A stretch of DNA of 64,000 bases from contig JAFKMZ010000007.1 in NCBI GenBank assembly GCA_017305055.1, positions 50,395-114,394 on the forward strand. The letters are read 5' to 3'. This DNA comes from Lysobacterales bacterium. Its GTDB lineage: Bacteria; Pseudomonadota; Gammaproteobacteria; Xanthomonadales; Rhodanobacteraceae. The position numbers and the translations under genes are program-made. How positions within the stretch are numbered: the first letter of the stretch is position 1; each line of letters opens with the position of its first letter. Below, piece after piece: positions 1-8,693 of the stretch. The notes under the pieces were generated by a model. That model searched no databases, had not been told where the DNA came from, and was given only the letters and a program-made list of their open reading frames with translations.

Positions 1-28
1 GCTTGGGGTTTCCACAGGGGACAAGAAG

Positions 29-2464
29 ATGCTCATGCATCGCTGGATGTTGGCGGGATGCCTTGCGCTGCTGTTGCCCGCGGCGGTCGCCGCACAGGCG
101 CCGGAGGCGAGGGCGGCACAAACCGCTCTGGACCTGGAAACCATCATGGCCAATACCGACTGGATGGGTCAGGCGGTGGAGGATCCGTATTGGAGCGTGG
201 ATGGGCGCAGCCTGTATTACTCCCTGAAGCGCGACGGCAGTCCGGTGCGCGACCTGTACCGGGTCGACCCGGCGAGCGGGCGCAGCACCAAGCTCGATCC
301 GGCCGGGATGGCCAGCGCCGATGGGCCGGCCATCTTCGACCGCGACCGCCGATACGCCACCTACCTGCTGCACGACGATGTCTTCGTGGTGAGCCTGGCG
401 AACGGCAAGCGCACACAGGTCACCCATTCCGGGGAGATCCGGCAGCAGCCGCAGTTCTCGGCCGACGGGCGCGCCGTGCAATACCGGCAGGGTGCGGACT
501 GGTATCGCTACGACGTGCAGGGCGGCGCCACCACCCAGCTGGTGGCCTTGAACTTCGCCGACGACCCACAGGCCAAGACGCCGGATGACCTGGGCGAACT
601 GCAGCTCAGCCTGTTCAAGACCCTGCGTCAGCTGAAGGCCGACCAGCAGGCCGAGCGCGAGCGCGAGCAGGCACTGCAGGCCGCCGATCCAGGCCGCACG
701 CCGCAGCCGTTCTGGCTCGGCACCAAGGTCACGCCGGTGGGCAGCGCGTTGTCACCGAACGGGCGCTATGTGGTGGTGGTGACAACTCCCAAGGACCACG
801 CCAAGGGCGAGGCCGCCAAGGTCAACCACTACGTCACCGACAGCGGCTACACAGAGGTGCAGAACGTGCGCACCTACGTCGGCCGCAACAAGCCGGCACC
901 GCAGTCGCTGTTGCTGCTGGATCTGCAGACCCACCAGGTCCACCCACTCGCCACCGACCAGTTGCCCGGGGTCAAGGACGATCCGCTGGCCGACATCCGC
1001 GCCCGGACCGTGGCCGCGCTGAAACAGGCCGGCAAGGACGACCAGGCCAAGGCACTCGTGGCACCGGCGGTGCGTCCGGTCAGCGTCAACGGTGGCCGGT
1101 CCAGCCCCGGTATCGTGTGGAGCGCCGACGGCAACCAGGCTGCGATCCAGCTGCGCGCGATCGACAACAAGGATCGCTGGATCGTCACCGTCGACTTTGC
1201 CAACCACACCCTGGTCACCCAGCACCAGTTGCATGACCAGGCCTGGATCAACTGGGCTTTCAACGACTTCGGCTGGCTCAAGGACGGCCGCACGTTGTGG
1301 TACCTGAGCGAGGAAAGCGGCCATTCGCAGCTGTACACCAAGGCCCTCGACGGCAAGCCCAAGCTGCTCACCGGTGGCGGCGCGTTCGAGGTGAGCGACC
1401 CGGAGCTGTCAGCCGATGGCAAGTGGTTCTACCTGCTGACGAACAAGACCGCACCCATCAGTTACGACGCGTGGCGGGTTCCCTCCACGGGCGGCACGCT
1501 GACCCGGCTCACCCAGTACCAAGGCGTTGATGGCGCGCTGCTGTCGCCGAACGGCAAGCGGCTGGCGGTCCTCCATTCCGGGGCCTACCTGCTTCCGCAG
1601 CTCGCGGTGCAGGACGCATCCGGCGGCACGCCGCGTGAGCTCACCGATACCATGAGCAAGGCGTTTGCCGGGCGGCCATGGATCAAGCCACAGATCGTGC
1701 AGGTGCCCTCCTCGCATGGCGCCGGCGTGATCTACGCCAAGTACTACGGCCCGGCCGACAGCAGCGCCGCGGCTTCGCGTCCGGCGATCCTGTTCGTGCA
1801 CGGCGCGGGCTATCTGCAGAACGTATCGCTGCGCGGGACGTCCTACGTCCACGAGCAGATGTTCAACAACCTGCTGGTGCAACAGGGCTATGTGGTGCTG
1901 GACATGGACTACCGCGGTTCGGCCGGTTACGGCCGGGCCTGGCGCACTGCGATCTACCGCAACATGGGTCATCCCGAGCTGGAGGACCTGCTGGACGGCA
2001 AGGCGTGGCTGGTGCAGCAGCACCAGGCCGACCCCAAGCGCGTCGGACTCTACGGCGGCAGCTACGGCGGCTTCATGACCGCCATGGCCCTGCTGCGCGC
2101 GCCAGGTGAATTTGCCGCCGGCTCCGCCCAGCGCTCGGTCACCGACTGGACCAGTTACAACGACGGCTACACGTCCAACATCCTCAACGATCCGCAACTG
2201 GATCCCGAGGCCTACAAGCGCAGTTCGCCGATCGAATTTGCCGCAAACCTGCGCGACCCGCTGCTGCTCCAGCACGGCTTGATCGACGACAACGTGATGG
2301 CCAGCGACACCATCCGCCTGTACCAGCGCTTCATCGAGCTGCACAAGAAGAACTTCTGGATTTCGCTGTATCCGCTGGAAAGACACGCCTTCGTGCATGC
2401 CGATTCCTGGTACGACGAGTTCCGGCGCATCGACGAGCTGTTCAACACCTACGTCAAGCAATAG
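29..2464 (+). CDS. Exported S9 family (prolyl oligopeptidase/DPP-IV-like) serine peptidase
   Basis: Predicted periplasmic serine peptidase of the prolyl-oligopeptidase clan, trimming peptides, in this family often after proline. The 811-residue product begins with a signal peptide (about residues 1-22, ending VAAQA). A long beta-propeller-like region with repeated SADG/SPNG blades spans about 40-590, followed by a C-terminal alpha/beta-hydrolase domain. The triad is visible: Ser678 in GGSYGG, Asp753 in HGLIDDN and His786 in ERHAF. A second in-frame ATG lies at 35; both have only a weak purine-rich stretch upstream. The TAG stop is part of a TAGGAGC motif seen at other gene ends here. It converges on the next gene. 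The family is certain; the exact specificity (dipeptidyl peptidase versus oligopeptidase) is not. Confidence 0.93.
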   Translation: MLMHRWMLAGCLALLLPAAVAAQAPEARAAQTALDLETIMANTDWMGQAVEDPYWSVDGRSLYYSLKRDGSPVRDLYRVDPASGRSTKLDPAGMASADGPAIFDRDRRYATYLLHDDVFVVSLANGKRTQVTHSGEIRQQPQFSADGRAVQYRQGADWYRYDVQGGATTQLVALNFADDPQAKTPDDLGELQLSLFKTLRQLKADQQAEREREQALQAADPGRTPQPFWLGTKVTPVGSALSPNGRYVVVVTTPKDHAKGEAAKVNHYVTDSGYTEVQNVRTYVGRNKPAPQSLLLLDLQTHQVHPLATDQLPGVKDDPLADIRARTVAALKQAGKDDQAKALVAPAVRPVSVNGGRSSPGIVWSADGNQAAIQLRAIDNKDRWIVTVDFANHTLVTQHQLHDQAWINWAFNDFGWLKDGRTLWYLSEESGHSQLYTKALDGKPKLLTGGGAFEVSDPELSADGKWFYLLTNKTAPISYDAWRVPSTGGTLTRLTQYQGVDGALLSPNGKRLAVLHSGAYLLPQLAVQDASGGTPRELTDTMSKAFAGRPWIKPQIVQVPSSHGAGVIYAKYYGPADSSAAASRPAILFVHGAGYLQNVSLRGTSYVHEQMFNNLLVQQGYVVLDMDYRGSAGYGRAWRTAIYRNMGHPELEDLLDGKAWLVQQHQADPKRVGLYGGSYGGFMTAMALLRAPGEFAAGSAQRSVTDWTSYNDGYTSNILNDPQLDPEAYKRSSPIEFAANLRDPLLLQHGLIDDNVMASDTIRLYQRFIELHKKNFWISLYPLERHAFVHADSWYDEFRRIDELFNTYVKQ

Positions 2465-2503
2465 GAGCCCGCCCCCACCCTTCCTTGCGGCGGCGGAAGC
2501 AAA

Positions 2504-2535
2504 ACGGGCATGCATCGCGCACGATGCATGCCCGT
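2504..2535 (-). terminator. Intrinsic terminator for the minus-strand gene ending at 2574
   Basis: A perfect 14-bp inverted repeat (2504-2517 and 2522-2535) with a 4-nt loop sits between two convergent genes. On the minus strand the stem is followed directly by TTTT, so it is a good rho-independent terminator for the minus-strand gene. On the plus strand it lacks a U tract but may still slow read-through from the S9 gene. Confidence 0.75.
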
Positions 2536-2573
2536 ACCCGTCTTGCTGGCCGGTCAACCCGGCGCAGTGGACG

Positions 2574-3227
2574 TCAGTGCAAGGATGCCAGCTTGACGTT
2601 CGGAACCTTCAGCGCCTGGGCGACGTCGTACATGGCCTGGTTCAGGATCTTGTGCGTGTTCTCATCGGCGCCGTGGCCAAACTTGGCATCGATGTCCTGC
2701 ATCACGCCGACGTGGATGTCGTGCGACAAGGCGACATCGAACAGGTAGCCCGACCACCAGACGCCATCCGGCGCGATACCCGCCTTGACCAGCGCCTCGG
2801 CCAACTTGGCGCCCTTCAGGTCAGCCGGCGCCGCAGGCAATTTGACGCCCGCCGCGGTGGCACGCTTGAGACCCGCATTGACGGCAAACGTCATGCCGTT
2901 GATGAAGTCGGTGACGTTCTTCTCGCCATACTGCTTGTTGAGCTTGGCGACTTCAGCATTGACGGTCTTCTCGCCCAGCATCGACACCAGGGCCTTGGAG
3001 AAGCTGAAGTCGGATGCGCCGCCACCGGCCTTGACCAGCGCGGCCGTGGCTTCCAAAGCCGGTGCGCCGTTGTAGGTGGGACCACCGAACCAGTTCATCG
3101 CCGACGCGTTCATCTGCGTCTGACTCGTTTCCTGCGTGGGCGTAGCCGCCATATCGGCGCGCGCCTGCACGGCAGTAACGGCGCCAAAGGCAAGGGCAAC
3201 ACCGAAGGCTAATACAGTCTTGTTCAT
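2574..3227 (-). CDS. Exported hypothetical protein, about 217 aa
   Basis: I do not recognise the family. The 217-residue product has a clear signal peptide (MNKTVLAFG to about AVQARA, residues 1-24). The rest is an Ala/Lys/Val-rich, helix-prone soluble domain with no cysteines and no catalytic motif I can identify. The ATG at 3227 was chosen because an AAGGAG ribosome-binding site lies 9 nt upstream and the signal peptide starts there; longer readings add an unlikely Arg-rich tail. It diverges from folE with about 200 bp between them and ends in a strong hairpin terminator, so it is probably a single-gene unit. Likely periplasmic. Confidence 0.85.
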   Translation of the reverse strand: MNKTVLAFGVALAFGAVTAVQARADMAATPTQETSQTQMNASAMNWFGGPTYNGAPALEATAALVKAGGGASDFSFSKALVSMLGEKTVNAEVAKLNKQYGEKNVTDFINGMTFAVNAGLKRATAAGVKLPAAPADLKGAKLAEALVKAGIAPDGVWWSGYLFDVALSHDIHVGVMQDIDAKFGHGADENTHKILNQAMYDVAQALKVPNVKLASLH

Positions 3228-3427
3228 GAACTTCACTCCTTGAGATCGACAGCGTGGGCATGCTGCTGCGCGCCCCTGGACTGCCTCGGCCCATGTGATG
3301 CGACAGCTGCCGGAAAGGTTCCGGCGACGCACTCCGCCACCCCTCACCCCAGTCCGCACCACCCGGCGGGAACCTGAGACGCCGTACCGGCATCCAATGG
3401 CCGCCAACAACGGAGCTCCAGCCGATC

Positions 3428-4066
3428 ATGCTCGATGGCCACAATCTCGCCTCGCCGGTGCGCGTACCCGCCATCGCCCAGCCCACGCCGATCACGCCCC
3501 ACCCAACCCGCGCCGAGGCGGAAGCGGCAGTGCGCACCTTGATCCGCTGGGCTGGCGACGAACCGTCGCGGGAAGGCCTGCGCGATACGCCCGCGCGCGT
3601 CGTGCGCGCCTATGAGGAGTGGTTTGCCGGCTACGCGCAAGACCCTGACACGCTGCTGAGTCGTACGTTCGAAGATGTCGATGGCTACCAGGACGTGGTC
3701 TTGCTGCGTGACATCCCGTTGCACTCCACCTGCGAACACCACATGGCCGCCATCACCGGTACGGTCGATGTCGCCTACCTGCCCAACCGGTATGTGGTCG
3801 GCATTTCCAAGCTGGCCCGGGTGGTCGACGCGCTGGGCCGCCGCCTGCAGATCCAGGAGCGCCTGACCGCACAGATCGCCGACAGTATCGAGCGTGCGCT
3901 GCAACCACGCGGCATTGCCGTGGCGGTGCGCGCCAGCCACGGCTGCATGACCACGCGCGGGGTCCACACGCAGGGTACGTGCATGGTCACGCGCGACTTG
4001 CGTGGCGACTTCCGCGAGGAACCGCGGCGTACCGAGATCCTGGCCATGCTGACCGGCCGCGGCTGA
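3428..4066 (+). CDS. folE: GTP cyclohydrolase I (FolE)
   Basis: Converts GTP to 7,8-dihydroneopterin triphosphate, the first step of tetrahydrofolate/pterin synthesis; cytoplasmic homodecamer. The 212-residue protein contains the family's zinc ligands: Cys102 and His105 in STCEHH, and Cys173 in HGCM. It also has the conserved helix segment DTPARVV near residue 54 and the QERLT stretch near 144. Length agrees with the family (about 190-220). The N-terminal 20 residues are unconserved. No strong ribosome-binding site is seen at the ATG (GGAG lies about 12 nt upstream), so the start could be slightly internal. It is followed on the same strand by an ECF sigma gene about 210 bp later, without clear co-transcription. 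Confidence 0.96.
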   Translation: MLDGHNLASPVRVPAIAQPTPITPHPTRAEAEAAVRTLIRWAGDEPSREGLRDTPARVVRAYEEWFAGYAQDPDTLLSRTFEDVDGYQDVVLLRDIPLHSTCEHHMAAITGTVDVAYLPNRYVVGISKLARVVDALGRRLQIQERLTAQIADSIERALQPRGIAVAVRASHGCMTTRGVHTQGTCMVTRDLRGDFREEPRRTEILAMLTGRG

Positions 4067-4279
4067 TGGACGCACGCACCAGCGTCGTCGGCAACACCCG
4101 TCACGGTCTCCACCTGTGCACGCGGAGCTGCGGCTGATGCCGTGCGGCGCTGCACGCCCGCAACTGGACGCATGCGTGGCGCGCATGCATGCTTCGGGCA
4201 TGGGCCACCCCACCACCAGGTCGCAAGCAGCCGACCAGACCCCGAGCACGGCAGCCCGGGTCTTCAACAGGAGAGCAAC

Positions 4280-4990
4280 ATGCAAGCACGCGCCACCGTG
4301 GCGTCCGGCGACCTTGCCGGTCTCGATGATCACGCACTGGTCGCCAGGGTCCTTGCTGGCCACCGCGAGGCGTTCCGCCACATCATGCAACGCTGCAACC
4401 AGCGCCTGTTCAGGGTCGCGCGCAGCGTGCTGCGCAATGACCAGGAAGCCGAGGATGTATTGCAGGAGTCGTACCTGCGCGCCTACCGCAAGCTCGATAC
4501 CTTCCGCGGCGATGCCACCTTGCTGACCTGGCTCACCAGCATCGTGCTCAACGAGGCGCGTGGGCGCCTACGCAAGCGCCACAACATGGTCGAGCTGGAC
4601 CAGGTGGATCTGGCCCAGGACGACAGCCACGTCGTTGCCTTCCGTGCCCGTTCGGGCAGCGAGGACCCGATGGCCGATGCCGCACGCGCGCAGATGCGGC
4701 AGCTGTTGGAGCGCGCGATCGATGCGCTGCCGCCGGACTTCCGCACGGTGTATATGTTGCGCGAAATCGAGGGCTGCAGCGTGGAAGAGACCGCGGCCCA
4801 ATTGGAGCTCAATCCGGCCACGGTGAAGACCCGCCTGTTCCGCGCCCGCAGCCAGCTGCGTGACAACCTGCAAGGCACCTTCGCCAGCACCCTGACCGAG
4901 ACCTTCGCGTTCATGGGTGAACGTTGCGAGCGCCTGAGCAACGCGGTGATGGCACGCCTCGAATCCGAGGCTTCGTCCCCGCCAGATTGA
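4280..4990 (+). CDS. ECF-type RNA polymerase sigma factor
   Basis: Cytoplasmic extracytoplasmic-function sigma factor of 236 residues. Region 2 is evident: RNDQEAEDVLQESYLRAYR followed by LLTWLTSIVLNEARGRLRK, about residues 48-100. Region 4 is the helix-turn-helix SVEETAAQLELNPATVKTRLFRAR at about 165-190. A C-terminal tail of some 35 residues ends AFMGERCERLSNAVMARL, a pattern I associate with certain proteobacterial ECF groups. The ATG at 4280 follows ACAGGAGAG with good spacing, so the longer upstream reading is rejected. No anti-sigma gene follows; the next gene is convergent. Its regulon and activating signal cannot be told from the window. Confidence 0.93.
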   Translation: MQARATVASGDLAGLDDHALVARVLAGHREAFRHIMQRCNQRLFRVARSVLRNDQEAEDVLQESYLRAYRKLDTFRGDATLLTWLTSIVLNEARGRLRKRHNMVELDQVDLAQDDSHVVAFRARSGSEDPMADAARAQMRQLLERAIDALPPDFRTVYMLREIEGCSVEETAAQLELNPATVKTRLFRARSQLRDNLQGTFASTLTETFAFMGERCERLSNAVMARLESEASSPPD

Positions 4991-5054
4991 CCCACGGCAC
5001 GCCTGCACATTTTCTGTGAAGCTCGGGGTTGCCGACCGCGCCGGCCGAACGGGA

Positions 5055-6416
5055 TCACGTGCCGGCAGTCCCGGCCACCATGAGCACCGCAAGCGTCAGC
5101 GTTTCGACGCCGCGCTTGATAGAGGGCTCCGGCGCGGGAGCGAAATACGGTGAGTGGTTGACGGGAACCGGCTTGCCCTCAGCCTTGTACCTGGCGAGCA
5201 TCGCCGGATCGCTGCCACCGACGCCGAAGAACACGGATGGCACGCCGGCGGCGATGAATTCGGAGAAGTCCTCGCTGGCAGAGCCGGCCGGCATGTAGGC
5301 CGGCACGAAGGTCGCATCCTTGCCGAATGCCGCCTGCATCACGCCCGCCGCGCGGTCGGCCAGCGCGATGTCGTTGTGCACCGCGCTGGCACCGCCGGGG
5401 TGCTCGATCGTCGGCGCCGGCGCGCCGGCCATCGCCGCCACGGCGTTGGCGGTGCGGGTGACGCCGTCGATCAGGCGCTTGCGGGTGACGTCGTCGTGCG
5501 AGCGCAGGGTCAGTTGCAGGTCGGCGTGGTCCGGGATGATGTTGTCCACGGTACCGCCCTGGAACGCGCCCACGGTAACCACGCCAAACGTGCCCGGCGC
5601 GGTCTCGCGGCTGATCACGGTCTGCACGTCGGAGACGAAATGCGCGCCCATGACGATCGGGTCGATGCTCTCCTGCGGCATCGAGCCGTGCGCGCCACGC
5701 CCGTGGAAGGTGATGTCGATCTTGTCCGAGGCCGAGCTGAGCGTGCCCTCCTTCACCGTCACCAGGCCTGCGGCATCCGGGCCGACGTGCGCGGCAAAGC
5801 CGACATCGGGCTTGGGCCAGCGCGTGAACAGGCCGTCCGCCAGCATCGCCTTCGCCCCACCCACGGTTTCCTCGGATGGCTGGCCGATGAACATCAGCGT
5901 GCCGTGCCACTGGTCCTTCATGGCCAGCAGCGCCTCGGCCGTGCCCACCCACCAGGCCATGTGGATGTCATGCCCACAGGCGTGGTCGACGTAGGTCAGA
6001 CGGCCATCACGCGTCTGCTGCGCGTGGCTGGCATAGGGCAGGCCGGTCTTTTCCTCCAGCGGCAGCGCGTCGAGTTCGGTACGTACGAGGATGGTCTTGC
6101 CCGGGCCGTTCTTGTAGATGGCGACGATGCCGGTCTTGCCGACGTGCTCGGTCACGGTGAAGCCGAGCTTGCGCATCCTGGCGGCGAGCAGCGCCGCCGT
6201 ACGCTGCTCCTGGAAGCCCAGTTCCGGATGCTGGTGGATGTCCTCGTACAGCGCCTGGAGCTGTGGGTAGTTCCTGTCCAGGCCAGCATCGATGCGCGTC
6301 CGCGCCGCCTGGACGTCGAACGTCGGCGCGATCGGCGCCCCGCCGCCAGGCGCCTCCTGGGCCAGCGCAAGCGAGGGCAGCAACGCAGCGGCAAGGAACA
6401 AGGCGGGCTTGAGCAT
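5055..6416 (-). CDS. Exported M20-family amidohydrolase/aminoacylase-like peptidase
   Basis: Predicted periplasmic metal-dependent amidohydrolase of the M20D type (hippurate hydrolase, N-acyl-amino-acid or indole-acetyl-amino-acid hydrolases). The 453-residue protein has a signal peptide (residues 1-19, ending LALA). The metal-site motif DHACGHDIH is at about 144-152, with the SEET acidic pair at 181-184, a HVGPDA histidine in mid-protein and NHSPYFAP near the C-terminus. The ATG at 6416 was preferred over the ATG two codons upstream because GAGG is 6 nt from the former but directly abuts the latter. It converges on the ECF sigma gene. Substrate is unknown. Confidence 0.92.
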   Translation of the reverse strand: MLKPALFLAAALLPSLALAQEAPGGGAPIAPTFDVQAARTRIDAGLDRNYPQLQALYEDIHQHPELGFQEQRTAALLAARMRKLGFTVTEHVGKTGIVAIYKNGPGKTILVRTELDALPLEEKTGLPYASHAQQTRDGRLTYVDHACGHDIHMAWWVGTAEALLAMKDQWHGTLMFIGQPSEETVGGAKAMLADGLFTRWPKPDVGFAAHVGPDAAGLVTVKEGTLSSASDKIDITFHGRGAHGSMPQESIDPIVMGAHFVSDVQTVISRETAPGTFGVVTVGAFQGGTVDNIIPDHADLQLTLRSHDDVTRKRLIDGVTRTANAVAAMAGAPAPTIEHPGGASAVHNDIALADRAAGVMQAAFGKDATFVPAYMPAGSASEDFSEFIAAGVPSVFFGVGGSDPAMLARYKAEGKPVPVNHSPYFAPAPEPSIKRGVETLTLAVLMVAGTAGT

Positions 6417-6552
6417 GGGCATCCTCGGTGGGTGGGATAAGGGCCGCTGGATTGTGCGCCGGCCCCGTGGTGACGGCAAACCGGGACGCCAGCGCCGCGA
6501 GGCCGGCGACCCATGCCGGAGCCCGCGTCGAGGATCGCCAGGCGCCCACGGA

Positions 6553-7359
6553 TCAGGGTGTGATGCGCGCCAGATGCGCAGCCAGGGTCGCCGCCGACAG
6601 CTCGCCCACCTGGGTGTCGCGCAGCGCGCCCTGCGCATCGATGAACAAGGTGGTCGGGTAACCGCGTGCGCCATACCAGGTGGAGACGTCCATGTGCGGG
6701 TCGAGCAGCACGTGGCCGAGCTCCAGCCGCTCGAGCTCGAGGTAGCGCTGCACGGCGGCGATGGATTCGCCCTGGTCTGCAAACACGAAGCGCACGTGCG
6801 GCATGGCCGCCTGCGCCCTGGCCAGCATCGGCATCTCGCGGCGGCAGGGGCCGCACCAGGTGGCCCACAGGTTGATGACGGTCGGTTGCCCGCGCAAATC
6901 CTGCAGCGCCACCGGGCGACCCTGCAGGTCCCGCAGGGTCAGCACTGGCAAGGGTTGCTGCGACTCGCTCAAGGCTCGGGCGGCGAGACTGCCCAGGCCC
7001 CAGGCCAGGGCGCCGACCACCAGCACCGCCGCCAGCGGCCGGCGCCATGCCGGCCGGCGCCAGCCGATCAGCACACCGGCCAGCGCAAGCACGGTCACCC
7101 CGGCCAACACATCGAAACCAGCGTCGCGGACGTTGAGCATGGACCACGGATCCTGCGCGTACTGCGGCCACCAGCGCAGCACGAACGCGATGCGGGCAAC
7201 GACCAGGCTGGCAGCCAGGGCCAGCAAGGCCGCATTGCCCACATCGGCGTAGCCGCGGCGCCTGAGGAAGGCATTGGTGCCCATGCCGGCCAGCACGCCA
7301 AACAGCAAGGCCAGCACGGCGGTGGAAAACAGCAGGGGTCCGATGTTCACGCGTTCCAC
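6553..7359 (-). CDS. TlpA-family thioredoxin-like disulfide reductase with membrane domain
   Basis: The 268-residue protein combines an N-terminal membrane domain (hydrophobic stretches near residues 7-30, 42-62, 84-100 and 108-128) with a C-terminal thioredoxin-fold domain facing the periplasm. The active site is WCGPC (Cys169/Cys172), preceded by a TVINLWAT strand and followed by the cis-proline segment YPTTLF. TlpA/ResA-type proteins reduce disulfides during cytochrome c maturation or oxidative-stress repair; which applies here is unclear. The start is a GTG at 7359; another in-frame GTG lies three codons downstream. It lies between the M20 gene and pgl on the same strand, with gaps too wide to prove an operon. 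Confidence 0.88.
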   Translation of the reverse strand: MERVNIGPLLFSTAVLALLFGVLAGMGTNAFLRRRGYADVGNAALLALAASLVVARIAFVLRWWPQYAQDPWSMLNVRDAGFDVLAGVTVLALAGVLIGWRRPAWRRPLAAVLVVGALAWGLGSLAARALSESQQPLPVLTLRDLQGRPVALQDLRGQPTVINLWATWCGPCRREMPMLARAQAAMPHVRFVFADQGESIAAVQRYLELERLELGHVLLDPHMDVSTWYGARGYPTTLFIDAQGALRDTQVGELSAATLAAHLARITP

Positions 7360-7485
7360 ATTCCAATGAGGCAGCAGCGGCTCCGCAGGCGCGGAGCTTG
7401 TCGAGCCCGCTGCATGTCAGGCTCGGCCGTCCACTCTAGCGCGAGTGGAGGTTGTCGCCGACCACCGCAGCGGACACGCCCGGGC

Positions 7486-8190
7486 TCACGGGCTCCAGTA
7501 CACCGCGACCGGCACGCGCTGCTGACCCAGCACCGCGCGGATCGGGTAATGGGCGGCGGCACCGGTGCCACGCAGGGCGGCATCGAAGACCACGCGCTTG
7601 TCCGCGCCGGCGATCAGCAGATACAGGGCGCGCGTCGCCAGCAAGGCGGGCAGGCTCAAGGTAATTCGGGGTTCGCCGGCAGCCGGGGCGCGCATGGGCA
7701 GCACGCGCGCGCTGCCCTGCAGGTCCAGTGCCGCCGCGAGATGATCGCCGCCCGGAAAGAACGACGCGGTGTGACCGTCGTCGCCCATGCCCAGGACCAC
7801 CGCATCGAATGGCAGGGGCAACGCGCCAATGCGCACCTCCGCCTCGGCCAGGCCCAGTTCCGGCGTGGCCGCGCCCGTATACAGCGGCACGAATCCCGCT
7901 GCCGCCGCGCCGTGGCGCAACAGCGTCGTCTGCACCAGGCGCGCGTTGGAACGCGCATCGTCCGCCGCCACCCAGCGCTCGTCGACCAGGGTCACGCGCA
8001 CCTTTGCCCAATCCAGCCGCTCCTGCGCAAGTTGCGCGAAAAATTGCGCCGGCGTCGTGCCACCGGACACTGCCAGCAGCGCCTGGCCGCGCTGGCGCAA
8101 GCCATCGCGCAACTGACTGGCCACGCTCGACGACAGGCCGCGGGCCTGGGCTACCCGGTCTGAAAATTCGTGCAGGCTGACCTTGCTCAC
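7486..8190 (-). CDS. pgl: 6-phosphogluconolactonase
   Basis: Hydrolyses 6-phosphogluconolactone to 6-phosphogluconate in the oxidative pentose phosphate or Entner-Doudoroff route; cytoplasmic. The 234-residue protein has the DevB-type signatures: SGGTTPAQFF near residue 42 (phosphate-binding), VTLVDERWV near 65, GMGDDGHTASFFPG near 132 and RITLSLPALL. The start is a GTG at 8190 with GAGG 8 nt upstream. It stands alone, without zwf or edd beside it. The length matches the family. Confidence 0.95.
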   Translation of the reverse strand: MSKVSLHEFSDRVAQARGLSSSVASQLRDGLRQRGQALLAVSGGTTPAQFFAQLAQERLDWAKVRVTLVDERWVAADDARSNARLVQTTLLRHGAAAAGFVPLYTGAATPELGLAEAEVRIGALPLPFDAVVLGMGDDGHTASFFPGGDHLAAALDLQGSARVLPMRAPAAGEPRITLSLPALLATRALYLLIAGADKRVVFDAALRGTGAAAHYPIRAVLGQQRVPVAVYWSP

Positions 8191-8334
8191 GACGCGTACC
8201 TCATCTCCAGGCGGGTGTCCCGAAGACCATACCAGGGCCGCGATCGTTCAACGGACCGCGGGCGATCCACCTGCCGCCGTGCCCGCCAAAGCCAGCGAAC
8301 ATTGTCCACCTGGCCGTCTGCAGATAAAGTAGCG

Positions 8335-8560
8335 CCGTTCGGGTGTCCCGAAGGCGCCTCGCCTAGGGATGAAACGGGAAGCCGGTGCGCAGCGTGTCAA
8401 CCACACTCTGCAAGGCCGGCGCTGCCCCCGCAACGGTAAGCGAGACAACGCGCGGTCATCGGCCACTGTGCTGGCACAGCATGGGAAGGCGCCGCACGTA
8501 GCTGCAGGTTGTCCTGCAGCGACTCGCGAGCCCGGAGACCGGCCCGAACGATACCTGGTG
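8335..8560 (+). promoter_or_regulatory. Cobalamin (adenosylcobalamin) riboswitch
   Basis: The 5' leader of the following receptor gene contains the conserved cobalamin-aptamer blocks in order. GGGAAGCCGGTG is at about 8376, the B12-box-like CTGCCCCCGCAACGGTAA at about 8422, GCCACTG near 8462 and GGGAAGGCG near 8483. AGCCCGGAGACCGGCC is near 8530. The family normally represses translation or elongation of B12 uptake and synthesis genes when cobalamin is abundant. Edges are approximate. A start codon 130-160 nt downstream of the core is the usual geometry. Confidence 0.93.
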
Positions 8561-8693
8561 GCTCGCGGTGGGCGAGGCCGAACCACGCGCGTTGGCCGCC
8601 GTGCCTGCCGTCGTTCCGCCTTCAGCTCCCCGCCTGGCACCAGCCCATCACCTTGCATGGGCCGTGCGCGGGTGCGCGGCCAAGGGAGCTGCC

